Of a stretch of 64,000 bases of DNA, positions 36,898 to 46,970 are shown in pieces. The translations under genes and the position numbers were made by a program. Source of the stretch: Achromobacter xylosoxidans (lineage in GTDB: Bacteria > Pseudomonadota > Gammaproteobacteria > Burkholderiales > Burkholderiaceae_B); assembly GCF_002192695.1 (NCBI RefSeq), contig NZ_MTLG01000120.1:1-64000 (forward strand), written 5' to 3'. The notes under the pieces were generated by a model. That model worked only from the letters and a program-made list of their open reading frames with translations. It had not been told where the DNA came from and ran no database searches. The number at the start of each line of letters is the position of its first letter. Position 1 is the first letter of the stretch.

Positions 36898-39800
36898 ATG
36901 AACGCCCCACTCGCTAGCCACATCTTGAACGGGGCGATGCCGCCCGCAGCACCCGCGCGCTTGCGCGAAATCCCGTACAACTACACGTCGTTTTCCGACC
37001 GCGAGATTGTCGGCAGGTTGCTGGGCGACGACGCCTGGAGCCTGCTGAGCGACCTGCGCGGCGAGCGCCGCACCGGCCGGTCCGCGCGCATGCTGTACGA
37101 GGTGCTGGGCGACATCTGGGTGGTGCGCCGCAATCCCTATCTGCAGGACGACCTGCTCGACAACCCCAAGCGCCGCAAGCAGCTCATCGAAGCCCTGCAT
37201 CACCGCCTGGGCGAAATCGACCGCCGCCGCGAACCGGACGTGCCCGCCGAGGCCGGCCACGATCCGCACCGCGATGAGAAGGTGGTCGGCCTGCTGGCCC
37301 GCGCGCGTTCCGCCATCGCCGCGTTCGAGGGCGAGTTCGACCAGACCGCCATGATGCGCAAGCAGGCGCAGAAGGTGCTGGGCCGCATCACCGCGCGCGA
37401 CAACATCAAGTTCGACGGCCTGTCGCGCGTCTCGCACGTGACCGACGCCACTGACTGGCGCGTGGAATACCCCTTTGTGGTGCTGACGCCGGACTCGGAA
37501 GACGAGATCGCGGCGCTGGTCACCGCCTGTATCGAGCTGGGGCTGACCATCATCCCGCGAGGCGGCGGCACTGGCTACACCGGCGGCGCCATTCCGCTGA
37601 CCTGGAAGTCGGCGGTGATCAACACCGAGAAATTCGACAAGCTCGGCAAGGTCGAGTCCTGTCTGCTGCCCGGGCTGACCGAGCCCGTGGCGGTCATCCA
37701 TGCCGGCGCCGGCGTGGTGACCAAGCGCGTCTCCGAGGCCGCCGAGGCCGCGGGCTTCGTGTTCGCCGTCGACCCGACCTCGGCCGAGGCTTCCTGTGTG
37801 GGCGGCAATATCGCCATGAACGCGGGCGGCAAGAAGGCCGTGCTGTGGGGCACCGCGCTGGACAACCTGGCCTGGTGGCGCATGGTCGACCCGAACGGCA
37901 ACTGGCTGGAAGTCAGCCGCCTGGACCACAACATGGGCAAGATCCATGACGTGGACGTGGCGCGCTTCGAACTCAAGTGGTTCGACGGCCGCGGCAAGCC
38001 GGGCGAGCGCCTGCTGAAGACCGAAACCCTGGAAATCCAGGGCCGCGTGTTCCGCAAGGAAGGCCTGGGCAAGGACGTCACCGACAAATTCCTGGCCGGC
38101 CTGCCAGGCATCCAGAAGGAAGGCTGCGACGGCCTGATCACGTCGGCGCGCTGGGTGCTGCACCGCATGCCGCGCCATACGCGCACCGTCTGTATGGAGT
38201 TCTTCGGCCAGGCGCGCGACGCGATTCCGTCGATCGTCGAGGTCAAGGGCTACCTGGATGGCGAAGGCCGCGCCCGCGGCGCCATCCTGGCCGGTCTTGA
38301 ACACCTGGACGAACGCTATCTGCGCGCGGTGGGCTACGCCACCAAGAGCAAGCGCGGCGTGCTGCCCAAGATGGTCCTGATCGGCGACATCGTCGGCGAC
38401 GACGAAGACGCCGTGGCCGCGGCGTCCAGCGAAGTGGTGCGCCTGGCCAACACGCGCCATGGCGAAGGCTTCGTGGCCGTCAGCCCCGAGGCGCGCAAGA
38501 AGTTCTGGCTGGACCGTTCGCGCACCGCTGCCATCGCGCGCCACACCAACGCCTTCAAGATCAACGAAGACGTGGTGATCCCGCTGCCCCGCATGGGCGA
38601 GTACACGGATCACATCGAACGCATCAACATCGAACTCTCGACCAGCAACAAGCTCAAGCTGCTGGGCGAGCTGGACGCCTATCTGTGCACGCCGCTGCCG
38701 GTCGGCAAGATCGATGACACGGATGTCGAGACGACCCGCGCCGAAATGCTGGCCGAGCGCACGCGCCAGGCGCTGGAGCTGGTGGCCGCCGTCAGGCAGC
38801 GCTGGCAGTGGCTCCTGGACAACCTCGACCTGCCGTTGCTGCAGGCGCTGCCCGAGCTGCATGGCCTGGGCCTGGGCGAATTGCAGCCGGCCTTGTCGGA
38901 CCGCCTTGCTGCGCAGCCGGGCGCGTGCGTTTTCGACGTGGTGCAGGATCGCACCATCCGCCTGTCCTGGAAGACCGAAGTGCTGGCCGGCCTGCAGCGC
39001 ACGTTCTCGGGCGCGGCCTACAAGAAGATCGTCGACGAGATGATCGCCATCCACGGCCGCGTGCTCAAGAGCCGCGTGTTCGTGGCGCTGCACATGCACG
39101 CCGGCGACGGCAACGTGCACACCAATATTCCGGTCAACTCGGACGACTACGGGATGCTGCAGGAGGCCCACCAGGCCGTCGAGCGCATCATGCAGATCGC
39201 CCGCGACCTGGACGGCGTGATCTCGGGCGAGCACGGCATCGGCCTGACCAAGTACGAATTCCTGACCGAAGCCGAACTGGCCCCGTTCCAGGACTACAAG
39301 CGCCGCGTCGATCCCAACGGCCACTTCAACGCCGGCAAGCTGATGCCGGGCGCTGACCTGCGCCACGCCTGGACGCCCAGCTTCAACCTGATGGGCCACG
39401 AGTCGCTCATCATGCAGCAAAGCGACATCGGCGCCATCTCCGAATCCATCAAGGACTGCCTGCGCTGCGGCAAGTGCAAGCCGGTGTGCGCCACCCACGT
39501 GCCGCGCGCCAACCTGCTGTATTCGCCGCGCAACAAGATCCTGGCGACCTCGCTGCTGGTGGAAGCCTTCCTGTACGAAGAGCAGACCCGGCGCGGCGTC
39601 AGCCTCAAGCACTGGGAAGAATTCGAGGACGTGGCCGACCATTGCACGGTCTGCCACAAGTGCTACAACCCCTGTCCGGTCGATATCGACTTCGGCGACG
39701 TGTCCATGAACATGCGCGCCGTGCTGCGCCGCATGGGCCGCAAGTCGTTCAATCCGGGCACGGCCAGCGCCATGTTCTTCCTGAACGCCAAGGATCCGGC

Positions 39801-40857
39801 CACCATCAACGCCACTCGCAAGGCGATGGTGGGCGTGGGCTACAAGGTCCAGCGCGCCGCGCACGACCTGCTGTCGGGCCTGGTGAAGAAGCAGACCGCC
39901 GCGCCTCCGGCCACGGTGGGCAAGCCGCCGCTGCGCGAGCAGGTGGTCCACTTCGTGAACAAGAAGATGCCCGGCGGCCTGCCCAAGCAGGCGGCGCGCA
40001 AGCTGCTGGACATCGAGGACGCGAACTACGTGCCCATCATCCGTGATCCCAAGGCCACCACGGCCGACACGGAGGCGGTGTTCTACTTCCCGGGTTGCGG
40101 CTCGGAGCGCCTGTTCTCGCAGGTCGGCCTGGCCACGCAGGCCATGCTGTGGCACGCGGGCGTGCAGACCGTGCTGCCGCCGGGCTACCTGTGCTGCGGC
40201 TATCCCCAGCGCGGCAACGGCATGACGGACAAGGCCGAGCAGATCATCACCGACAACCGGGTGCTGTTCCACCGCGTCGCCAACACGCTGAACTACCTGG
40301 ACATCAAGACGGTGGTGGTCAGCTGCGGCACCTGCTACGACCAGCTGGCGGGCTACGAGTTCGACAAGATCTTCCCCGGCTGCCGCCTGATCGACATCCA
40401 CGAGTACCTGCTGGAAAAGGGCATCAAGCTGGAAGGGGCCAAGGGCGTGCGCTACATGTACCACGATCCCTGCCATACGCCCATGAAGCTGCAGGAGCCC
40501 ATGAAGACCGTGCGCGCCCTGGTCGGCGACGACGCCATCAAGAGCGATCGTTGCTGCGGCGAATCGGGCACGCTGGCCGTCAGCCGTCCCGACATCTCCA
40601 CGCAGGTGCGCTTCCGCAAGCAGGAAGAGCTGCTCAAGGGCGATGCCGCCTTGCGCAGCGACGGCTTCACCGGCGACGTGAAGGTGCTGACCTCCTGCCC
40701 GTCGTGCCTGCAGGGCCTGTCGCGCTATGAAGGCGACACCGGCATGGACGCGGACTACATCGTGGTCGAGATGGCGCGCCACATCCTGGGAGAAGGCTGG
40801 ATGGAAGAGTACGTGCGCCGCGCCAACGCGGGCGGCATCGAGCGGGTGCTGGTCTAG
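36898..40857 (+). CDS. DUF3683 FAD-linked, Fe-S D-2-hydroxyacid dehydrogenase (1319 aa fusion)
   Basis: A single chain joining, in order, a DUF3683 N-terminus (about 1-160), an FAD_binding_4/PCMH domain (about 190-400, [13 protein letters not shown]), an FAD-oxidase C-terminal domain ending in [14 protein letters not shown] (about 735), two 4Fe-4S motifs ([11 protein letters not shown] about 854 and [14 protein letters not shown] about 918), and two CCG cysteine-rich domains (CCGYP about 1100, CCGESG about 1220). This is GlcD/Dld-like plus GlpC/LldE-like modules, so electrons from a D-2-hydroxyacid such as D-lactate or glycolate would pass through Fe-S centres to quinone. It is a betaproteobacterial architecture; substrate and DUF3683 role are uncertain. 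It lacks neighbours in an operon. Confidence 0.88.
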   Translation: MNAPLASHILNGAMPPAAPARLREIPYNYTSFSDREIVGRLLGDDAWSLLSDLRGERRTGRSARMLYEVLGDIWVVRRNPYLQDDLLDNPKRRKQLIEALHHRLGEIDRRREPDVPAEAGHDPHRDEKVVGLLARARSAIAAFEGEFDQTAMMRKQAQKVLGRITARDNIKFDGLSRVSHVTDATDWRVEYPFVVLTPDSEDEIAALVTACIELGLTIIPRGGGTGYTGGAIPLTWKSAVINTEKFDKLGKVESCLLPGLTEPVAVIHAGAGVVTKRVSEAAEAAGFVFAVDPTSAEASCVGGNIAMNAGGKKAVLWGTALDNLAWWRMVDPNGNWLEVSRLDHNMGKIHDVDVARFELKWFDGRGKPGERLLKTETLEIQGRVFRKEGLGKDVTDKFLAGLPGIQKEGCDGLITSARWVLHRMPRHTRTVCMEFFGQARDAIPSIVEVKGYLDGEGRARGAILAGLEHLDERYLRAVGYATKSKRGVLPKMVLIGDIVGDDEDAVAAASSEVVRLANTRHGEGFVAVSPEARKKFWLDRSRTAAIARHTNAFKINEDVVIPLPRMGEYTDHIERINIELSTSNKLKLLGELDAYLCTPLPVGKIDDTDVETTRAEMLAERTRQALELVAAVRQRWQWLLDNLDLPLLQALPELHGLGLGELQPALSDRLAAQPGACVFDVVQDRTIRLSWKTEVLAGLQRTFSGAAYKKIVDEMIAIHGRVLKSRVFVALHMHAGDGNVHTNIPVNSDDYGMLQEAHQAVERIMQIARDLDGVISGEHGIGLTKYEFLTEAELAPFQDYKRRVDPNGHFNAGKLMPGADLRHAWTPSFNLMGHESLIMQQSDIGAISESIKDCLRCGKCKPVCATHVPRANLLYSPRNKILATSLLVEAFLYEEQTRRGVSLKHWEEFEDVADHCTVCHKCYNPCPVDIDFGDVSMNMRAVLRRMGRKSFNPGTASAMFFLNAKDPATINATRKAMVGVGYKVQRAAHDLLSGLVKKQTAAPPATVGKPPLREQVVHFVNKKMPGGLPKQAARKLLDIEDANYVPIIRDPKATTADTEAVFYFPGCGSERLFSQVGLATQAMLWHAGVQTVLPPGYLCCGYPQRGNGMTDKAEQIITDNRVLFHRVANTLNYLDIKTVVVSCGTCYDQLAGYEFDKIFPGCRLIDIHEYLLEKGIKLEGAKGVRYMYHDPCHTPMKLQEPMKTVRALVGDDAIKSDRCCGESGTLAVSRPDISTQVRFRKQEELLKGDAALRSDGFTGDVKVLTSCPSCLQGLSRYEGDTGMDADYIVVEMARHILGEGWMEEYVRRANAGGIERVLV

Positions 40858-40886
40858 GCCGGCGGTCCACGCAAGAGACGCGCAAT

Positions 40887-40920
40887 AAAAAACCGCGGCC
40901 AGCGATGGCCGCGGTTTTTT
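40887..40920. terminator. strong bidirectional terminator
   Basis: A perfect 14-bp stem (40887-40900 with 40907-40920) has A6/T6 ends, so it presents a U-run to both strands. It separates the convergent DUF3683 dehydrogenase and the Bug-type binding protein. Confidence 0.92.
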
Positions 40921-40941
40921 GTTGGGGCAAGGCTGGAAGGA

Positions 40942-41910
40942 TTATTCCAGCTTGATGCCGGCCTTCTTGATCACGTCCGCCCAGGCGGCGCGTTCCTGTT
41001 CGGCGTAGGCCTTGAATTCCTGCGACGACAGCGGCATCGGGATGACGCCCATGTCCAGGATCTTCTGCGACACGGCGGGCGACTTCAGCGTGGCTTCCAG
41101 GTCGGCGGCCAGCTTCTTGACGACGGGCTCCGGCAGGCCGGCCGGGCCGACCAGGCCTTGCCAGGCATAGGCGGTGAAGTTGGGCACGCCTTGCTCGGCC
41201 ATGGTGGGCACGTCCGGCAGCGCGGCGACGCGTTCCGGGGTGGCCGCGGCCAGCACGCGCAGCTTGCCGGCCTTGACGTTGGGCAGGCCCGAGGCCAGAT
41301 CGATGAACATCAGGTCCACCTGTCCGCCCAGCAGGTCCTGGACGGCGGGAGCCGCGCCCTTGTAGGGCACGTGCAGCACGTTGGCGTTGGTGCGCTGCTT
41401 GAACAGTTCCAGCGCCAGATGATGCGGCGAGCCCGCGCCAGCGGAGGCCGCCGACAACTTGCCCGGCTCTTTCTTGGCGGCCTGGAGCACGTCGTCCACC
41501 GTCTTGAACGGCGAGTTGACGTTCACGGCCAGCAGCAGCGGGAACTTGGCGATGCCGCCGATGTAGGTGAACTTGGACGGATCGTAGGACAGCTTGGCGT
41601 ACAGCGACGGGTTGAAGGCCAGCGTGCCCGAGTCGGCCGTGCCGACCATGTAACCGTTGGCCTCGGCCTGAGCGATGGCGGTGGCGCCGATGATGGTGGC
41701 GGCGCCGGGGCGGTTCTCGACCACGATGGTCTGGCCCAGCGGCTTTTCCAGGCCGCTTGCCACCGTGCGTGCCACGACATCGGTGCCGCCGCCGGCCGGG
41801 TAGGGCACGATCCAGCGGATCGGCTGGGCGGGCCAGGATTGGGCGGCGGCGGTGCCGGCGGCCAGGGACAGGGCGGCTAGCGCCAACAGGCGCTTCGCGT
41901 GCTTGTGCAT
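40942..41910 (-). CDS. Bug/TctC-type tricarboxylate-transporter binding protein
   Basis: A 322-residue periplasmic receptor of the Bug family, hugely expanded in Bordetella/Achromobacter. The signal peptide ends at GTAAA before QSWPAQPIRWIVPYPAGGGTDVVAR (cleavage near residue 23). VVENRPGAATIIGA and the SPHHLALELFKQ region fit TctC. No TctA/TctB membrane genes adjoin, so it is an orphan receptor. I start at MHKHAKRLL, with GGAG upstream; the upstream in-frame ATG is not a signal. Ligand unknown. Confidence 0.92.
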   Translation of the reverse strand: MHKHAKRLLALAALSLAAGTAAAQSWPAQPIRWIVPYPAGGGTDVVARTVASGLEKPLGQTIVVENRPGAATIIGATAIAQAEANGYMVGTADSGTLAFNPSLYAKLSYDPSKFTYIGGIAKFPLLLAVNVNSPFKTVDDVLQAAKKEPGKLSAASAGAGSPHHLALELFKQRTNANVLHVPYKGAAPAVQDLLGGQVDLMFIDLASGLPNVKAGKLRVLAAATPERVAALPDVPTMAEQGVPNFTAYAWQGLVGPAGLPEPVVKKLAADLEATLKSPAVSQKILDMGVIPMPLSSQEFKAYAEQERAAWADVIKKAGIKLE

Positions 41911-42039
41911 GGGGTGTCTCCAAGTGCGGAATTGAGTATGGGCCGCCGCCGCAGGGCGTGCGGGGGGCCTGTTATGCGCCGTTATTATGCCTTGCGTCCC
42001 CGGCAATCGGCAGATGTTTTGTGCCCTGTTTTCAGCGGC

Positions 42040-42759
42040 TTATTGCGGATCGGGGTAGCTGCGGGCGCCGAAGATCGCCGAGCCGATACGCACTTCGGTG
42101 GAGCCTTCCTCGATCGCCAGCTCGAAGTCTCCGCTCATGCCCATGGACAGCCGGTCCAGCGATACGCCCGGCAGGTTTTCGTGGCGCAGGCGGTCGCGCA
42201 GCTCGCGCAGGGCGCGGAAGCAGGCGCGCACTTCGGCGGGGTCCGGTGAATTCACGGCCAGCGTCATCAGGCCTTGCACGCGCAGCGTCGGGAAGTCGGC
42301 GGCGATGCGGCGCAGGAAGGCGGGCACGTCGGCGGGGGCCATCCCGTACTTGCTCGGTTCGGACGAAGTCTTGACCTGCACCAGCACGTCCAGGGTCCGG
42401 CCTTCGTTGGCCAGGCGGCGATGCAGGGCTTCGGCCAGCTCCACCCGGTCCAGCGACTGGACTTCGGCGGCGTCGCGCGCCGCGTCGCGGGCTTTGTTGG
42501 TCTGCAGATGGCCGATCAGCACCCATTGCAGGCCCAGGCCGTCCAGCGCCGCGGCTTTCTGGCGGATTTCCTGCGTCTTGTTTTCGCCGTAGCGAGTCAG
42601 CCCCAGCGCCATGGCCTCGCGGATGGCGTCCACGCCGAAGGTCTTGCTGACGGGCAGCAGCGTCACGCTGTCCGGGCTGCGGCCGGCGCGCGCGCAGGCG
42701 TCGGCGATGCGTTGCTGGATCCGGGCAAGGCGCCCGGCCATGGTGTCTACGGCGGTCAT
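42040..42759 (-). CDS. YggS/PLPBP-family PLP homeostasis protein
   Basis: A 239-residue alanine-racemase-fold-type-III protein that binds PLP without known catalysis and keeps B6 and amino-acid pools balanced. The PLP lysine is in LLPVSKTFG (about residue 39); GENKTQE, WVLIGHLQTNKA and SMGMSGDFELAIEEGSTEVRIG are diagnostic. It is divergent from the aminotransferase gene. Confidence 0.94.
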   Translation of the reverse strand: MTAVDTMAGRLARIQQRIADACARAGRSPDSVTLLPVSKTFGVDAIREAMALGLTRYGENKTQEIRQKAAALDGLGLQWVLIGHLQTNKARDAARDAAEVQSLDRVELAEALHRRLANEGRTLDVLVQVKTSSEPSKYGMAPADVPAFLRRIAADFPTLRVQGLMTLAVNSPDPAEVRACFRALRELRDRLRHENLPGVSLDRLSMGMSGDFELAIEEGSTEVRIGSAIFGARSYPDPQ

Positions 42760-42958
42760 TCAGCTCTCTGGTAGGAACGGGATGTCCCATAGTGTAGGAC
42801 TGCGCCCGATCGTTTCGCCACAACGCCCGCGCGCGTCGTTGACCCTGTCTGATCGGCAGGCTTAGAATTTGAAGATATTTGTTTATATTTCAATGTTCTA
42901 TGCCATCCGGCGCCGCCCCAGCGGGCGACACGGTTCTCCACCTTTCCAGTCTCCCGCC

Positions 42959-44200
42959 ATGTCCACCGCAGCGCCTGAATACGCTTTCGCCACGCCTTTC
43001 CTGAATCCCCCCGCTTCCCCCATCCGATCGCTCATGCCGTATGCCTTGCGGCCGGGCACCATTTCGCTGGCGGGCGGCTATCCCGCTCAGGAACTGTTCG
43101 ACGTGGAAGGCCTGTCGATCGCGTCGACCCAGGTCCTGGCCCGCCTGGGCGCCTGCCTGCAATATTCCAACATCGACGGCCAGGCCAGCCTGCGCCACGA
43201 GCTGGCGCGCCTGTCGGCCGAACGTGGACTTATCTGCAACGCCGATACCGAGCTGGTCGTGACCGGCGGCTCGCAGCAGGCGTTGGCGCTGCTGACCCGC
43301 GTCATGCTGCAGCCCGGCGACCACGCCATCATCGAATCGCCCGCGTTCCCGAATTCCGTGCAGGCGTTGCGTTACACCGGCGCAACGGTGCATACGGTGC
43401 AGTCGGGCCCCGAAGGCATCGACGTGGACGCGCTGGACGAACTGGCGGGCCGCATCAAGCCCAAGATGGTCTGCGTGGTGGCTTCGTTCTCCAACCCCTG
43501 CGGTGCGACCCTGACGCGCGAGCGCCGCCTGCGGCTGCTGGAACTGGCGGTGAAGCACCGCTTCCTGATCGTCGAGGATGATCCCTACAGCGAGCTGCGC
43601 TTCGCTGGCGAGGCGGTGCCGCCCATCGCCGCGCTGGCCGAGGGCGAGGCCCGCCACTGGGCCGTGTACCTGGCCAGCATGTCCAAGACCATGGCGCCCG
43701 CGCTGCGCATCGGCTGGCTGGTGGCGCCGCCGGAAGTCCGCCGCCGCTGCGTCAGCGCCAAGGCGGCCGACGACATGGCTTCGTCCGCCTGGATCCAGGA
43801 AGTCGTGGCCCAGTACCTGGCCAACGGCCGCTACGGCGAGCACGTGCCGCGCATCCGCGCAGCCTACGGCCTGCGCTGCGACGCCATGGCGGAAGCGCTG
43901 GCCCGCGAACTCAACGGCCGCGTCACCTTCAGCAAGCCCGAGGGCGGCATGTTCTTCTGGGCCCGCCTGACGGGCGAGATCGATGCCACGCGCCTGTTGC
44001 CCTACGCCATCGAGCACGAGGTCGTCTACGTGCCGGGCAAGGCCTTCTACGCGGACGCGGCGCAGGCCGACCTGCACGCCATGCGCATGTCCTTCGCCAC
44101 CATGAATGAAAGCCAGATCGCCCAGGGCATGGTGCGGCTGGGCCGCGCTCTGGACGCCTGCGAGGCCAACGAACCCGTGTCGATTTCGCTGGCCGCCTGA
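42959..44200 (+). CDS. class I/II PLP aminotransferase (LysN/KAT-like)
   Basis: A 413-residue fold-type-I aminotransferase. The PLP lysine motif is ASMSKTMAPALRIGW, with the substrate-side SFSNPCGATLT and VEDDPYSELRF motifs typical of the alpha-aminoadipate/kynurenine aminotransferase group. It has no GntR domain. I start at MSTAAPEY; a frame from 42869 has no coding support. About 190 bp before the amino-acid binding-protein gene on the same strand, possibly functionally related to amino-acid uptake. Confidence 0.87.
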   Translation: MSTAAPEYAFATPFLNPPASPIRSLMPYALRPGTISLAGGYPAQELFDVEGLSIASTQVLARLGACLQYSNIDGQASLRHELARLSAERGLICNADTELVVTGGSQQALALLTRVMLQPGDHAIIESPAFPNSVQALRYTGATVHTVQSGPEGIDVDALDELAGRIKPKMVCVVASFSNPCGATLTRERRLRLLELAVKHRFLIVEDDPYSELRFAGEAVPPIAALAEGEARHWAVYLASMSKTMAPALRIGWLVAPPEVRRRCVSAKAADDMASSAWIQEVVAQYLANGRYGEHVPRIRAAYGLRCDAMAEALARELNGRVTFSKPEGGMFFWARLTGEIDATRLLPYAIEHEVVYVPGKAFYADAAQADLHAMRMSFATMNESQIAQGMVRLGRALDACEANEPVSISLAA

Positions 44201-44296
44201 TGCCGGCTTGACGGCGCGCATGCGCCGCCGCCCGGCGTGTTGCTATGCTCTGCTGCCTGTCCGTCCCGGCGCTCGCGCACCGGGACGCGCATACCT

Positions 44297-44328
44297 AAAT
44301 AAGCGCTCGTTATTTGGTTCGGGCGCTT
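44297..44328 (+). promoter_or_regulatory. interleaved inverted repeats before the amino-acid receptor gene
   Basis: AAATAA (44297-44302) and TTATTT (44310-44315) form one inverted repeat; AAGCGC (44301-44306) and GCGCTT (44323-44328) form a second that interlocks with it. The site is 65 bp upstream of the start codon and locally A/T-rich. It could be an operator or alternative RNA structure. Confidence 0.4.
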
Positions 44329-44393
44329 CATGTCTATAAGCTTCTTGCCTCGGCGCGTCCCCGCGCCCGCAAAGCAGAACAGGAAACGAGGTC

Positions 44394-45410
44394 ATGAACA
44401 TTGCAAAAGGGTTGATCGGCGCGGCGTTGCTGGCGGCAGCGGCGCAGGGCGCGCAAGCGGCCACGCTGGACGTGGTGCGCCAGCGCGGCGCGGTGGCTTG
44501 CGGCACGACCACGGGTTTCGCGGGTTTCTCCGCGCCCGACGCGCAAGGCAAGTGGCAGGGGCTCGACGTGGACCTGTGCCGCGCCATCGCCGCCGCGGTC
44601 TTCGGCGACGCCAACAAGATCAAGGTGGTGCCGCTGAATTCGCAGCAGCGCTTCACCGCCCTGCAATCCGGCGAGGTGGACGTGCTGACGCGCAATACCA
44701 CCGTGACGCAGCAGCGCGACACCGCGCTGGGCATCATCCACGCCGGCATCAACTTCTACGACGGCCAGGGCTTCCTGGTGCCGAAGTCCCTGGGCGTGAA
44801 GAGCGCCAAGGAGATCAACGGCGCCACCATCTGCCTGCAGACCGGTACCTCCAACGAGAACACGCTGGCCGACTGGGCGCGCGCCAACAACGTGAGCTAC
44901 AAGCCGGTCGTGATCGAGACCTTCAACGAGGTGGTCAACGCCTTCGCCGCGGGCCGTTGCGATGTCTTCAGCACCGACGCCTCGGGGCTGGCCTCGATCC
45001 GCATCTCCAAGCTGCAGAACCCCGACGACTACGTGGTGCTGCCGGAAATCATCTCCAAGGAACCCTTGGGTCCGTTCGTGCGCCAGGGCGACGACGCCTG
45101 GTTGAACATCGTCCGCTGGTCGCTGTCGGCCATGATCGAGGCCGAGGAGTACGGCGTGTCGTCCGCCAACGTGGACGAACAGGCCAAGAGCGCCAACCCC
45201 AATATCAAGCGCATCCTGGGCGTCACGCCCGGCGGCGGCGCCAACCTGGGGCTGGACGAGAAATGGGCCTACAACATCGTCAAGCAGGTGGGCAACTACG
45301 GCGAGAGCTTCGAGCGCAACGTCGGCCAGGGCAGCCCCCTGAAGATCAAGCGCGGCCTGAATGCGCAATGGACGCAGGGCGGCTTGATGTACGCGTTGCC
45401 GATACGGTGA
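44394..45410 (+). CDS. general L-amino-acid ABC receptor (AapJ/BztA-like)
   Basis: A 338-residue periplasmic solute-binding protein family 3 member with a signal peptide ending AQGAQA (about residue 22). Motifs RGAVACGTTTGFAGFSAPDAQGKWQGLDVDLCRAIAAA and VDVLTRNTTVTQQRD match AapJ, the receptor of the broad L-amino-acid importer AapJQMP. No aapQ/M/P genes follow, so the transporter is elsewhere or incomplete here. It is preceded by the interleaved repeat site. Confidence 0.9.
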   Translation: MNIAKGLIGAALLAAAAQGAQAATLDVVRQRGAVACGTTTGFAGFSAPDAQGKWQGLDVDLCRAIAAAVFGDANKIKVVPLNSQQRFTALQSGEVDVLTRNTTVTQQRDTALGIIHAGINFYDGQGFLVPKSLGVKSAKEINGATICLQTGTSNENTLADWARANNVSYKPVVIETFNEVVNAFAAGRCDVFSTDASGLASIRISKLQNPDDYVVLPEIISKEPLGPFVRQGDDAWLNIVRWSLSAMIEAEEYGVSSANVDEQAKSANPNIKRILGVTPGGGANLGLDEKWAYNIVKQVGNYGESFERNVGQGSPLKIKRGLNAQWTQGGLMYALPIR

Positions 45411-45467
45411 TGGCGGCGGGTTTCGCGCGTCGGGCAATGGATTGCCCGCGCGCGCAGCCCGATGGCG

Positions 45468-45953
45468 TTATCCGCGCCGGTACAACTCCGCGATTTTCAC
45501 GAACGCGGCGCGCAATTCCCGCGTGCCGCCCTGGAAGATCATCGGCCGGCCGCGGTGCGTGAACACCACCAGCCGCTTGGAGAACAGCATGGGCACGAAG
45601 CGCGCATAGCGCACGTCTTCCCAGGCGACTTCGCGGCGCGTGAACCAGGTCTGGCGCAGGCCGCGTTCGTCGATGGTGGTGATGGACGTCTGCATGTGCC
45701 AGGACACGAACAGCAGCCCCAGGAAACATAGCGCCACCACGGCGGCCAGCAAGGTGTCGAAGGGTTGCGAGGGGGCGCGGATCGCGGTGGTGACCACCTG
45801 CACGCCCAGCACCGCCAGGATGACCCAGGTCAGGATGCGGACCCAGTCCGGCCAGGCCTGGCCCGACAAGGGCAGGGGGCCGATGGCCCGCAGCAGCGCC
45901 GCGTGTTCCTCGGCCGAGGGCGTGCTGGCGGAAGCGTTCATGCGGTCCGTCAT
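45468..45953 (-). CDS. small two-helix membrane protein
   Basis: A 161-residue protein with two membrane helices (about 38-57 and 66-86) followed by a basic domain reminiscent of bacterial PH (YcxB/YdbT-like) folds: TIDERGLRQTWFTRREVAWEDVRYARFVP. I do not recognise a named family. The ATG at 45953 overlaps the mvaB stop (ATGA), so it is translationally coupled to hydroxymethylglutaryl-CoA lyase. A second ATG 12 bp in is possible. Confidence 0.7.
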   Translation of the reverse strand: MTDRMNASASTPSAEEHAALLRAIGPLPLSGQAWPDWVRILTWVILAVLGVQVVTTAIRAPSQPFDTLLAAVVALCFLGLLFVSWHMQTSITTIDERGLRQTWFTRREVAWEDVRYARFVPMLFSKRLVVFTHRGRPMIFQGGTRELRAAFVKIAELYRRG

Positions 45954-46858
45954 GCCGCCCGTTTGGCGGCGATGGCGTTGCCGGCGCGGCTGGAACCCTT
46001 GCGGTTCAGGTGGGCCGACATCCATTGGCCGATGTCGACCACGGCGTCGAAGTCCACGCCGGTGTCGATGTCCAGTCCGCGCAGCATGTACAGCACGTCT
46101 TCGGTGGCGACGTTGCCGGTGGCGCCTTTGGCATAGGGGCAGCCGCCCAGGCCGGCCACCGAGGTATGGAAAATCGAGATGCCGGTTTCCAGCGCCGCCA
46201 GGATGTTGGCCAGCGCCTGCCCGTAGGTGTCATGGAAATGGCCCGAGATGCGCGCCGGGTCGGCCACGCGCGTCACTGCGGTCATCACTTCGCGCACGCG
46301 CTTGGGCGTGCCCACGCCGATGGTGTCGGCCACGTCGATCTCGTCGACCTGCATCGCCAGGTAGCGTTGCGCCACGTCCACCACCGCTTCCACCGGCACT
46401 TCGCCCTGGTAGGGACAGCCCAGCGCGCAGCTGATGCTGCCGCGCACGCGGATGCCGGCGGCGCGCGCCGCCTGCACCACGGGTTCGAAGCGCGCGATTG
46501 ATTCGGCGATGGAACAGTTGATGTTCTTCTGCGAGAAGGCTTCGCTGGCGGCGCCGAAGATCACGATCTCGTCGGCGCCTGCGGCCAATGCCCCTTCGAA
46601 GCCCTTCATGTTGGGCGTCAGTACGGAATAGATCGTGCCCGGGCGGCGCTCGATGCGGGCCATGACTTCGGCGCCGTCGGCCATTTGCGGCACCCATTTG
46701 GGCGATACGAACGAGGCGGCTTCCACATTGGGGAAACCGGCAGCGGATAAGCGATTGACCAGTTCCACCTTGATGTCGGTGGGCACGAATTCCTTTTCGT
46801 TCTGCAGGCCATCGCGGGGCGACACCTCGACGATCTTCACGCGGGAGGGCAAAGCCAT
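45950..46858 (-). CDS. mvaB: hydroxymethylglutaryl-CoA lyase
   Basis: A 302-residue TIM-barrel enzyme cleaving HMG-CoA to acetyl-CoA and acetoacetate, the last step of leucine degradation. EVSPRDGLQNE at the N-terminus (metal and substrate), the HFHDTYGQAL loop and GLGGCPYAKGATGNVATED with the catalytic Cys are all present. No leucine-catabolic neighbours (liu genes) adjoin. Confidence 0.94.
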   Translation of the reverse strand: MALPSRVKIVEVSPRDGLQNEKEFVPTDIKVELVNRLSAAGFPNVEAASFVSPKWVPQMADGAEVMARIERRPGTIYSVLTPNMKGFEGALAAGADEIVIFGAASEAFSQKNINCSIAESIARFEPVVQAARAAGIRVRGSISCALGCPYQGEVPVEAVVDVAQRYLAMQVDEIDVADTIGVGTPKRVREVMTAVTRVADPARISGHFHDTYGQALANILAALETGISIFHTSVAGLGGCPYAKGATGNVATEDVLYMLRGLDIDTGVDFDAVVDIGQWMSAHLNRKGSSRAGNAIAAKRAA

Positions 46859-46970
46859 GTCTATTCCTGTCTCGGGATGGGGTAGGCGGCGCGGCGGGGC
46901 GGCGCTATCTGCTCAATATTAGCGCCATAGCGCCGACCCTGTTTTGCAGGGAGGTCCAAGGGGACCAACC

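Noticed and set aside
36850-40782. A 1310-codon open frame antisense to the DUF3683 dehydrogenase
   Set aside because: Composition is His/Gln/Ala/Arg-rich shadow of a high-GC gene; no domain; the sense frame has complete cofactor motifs.
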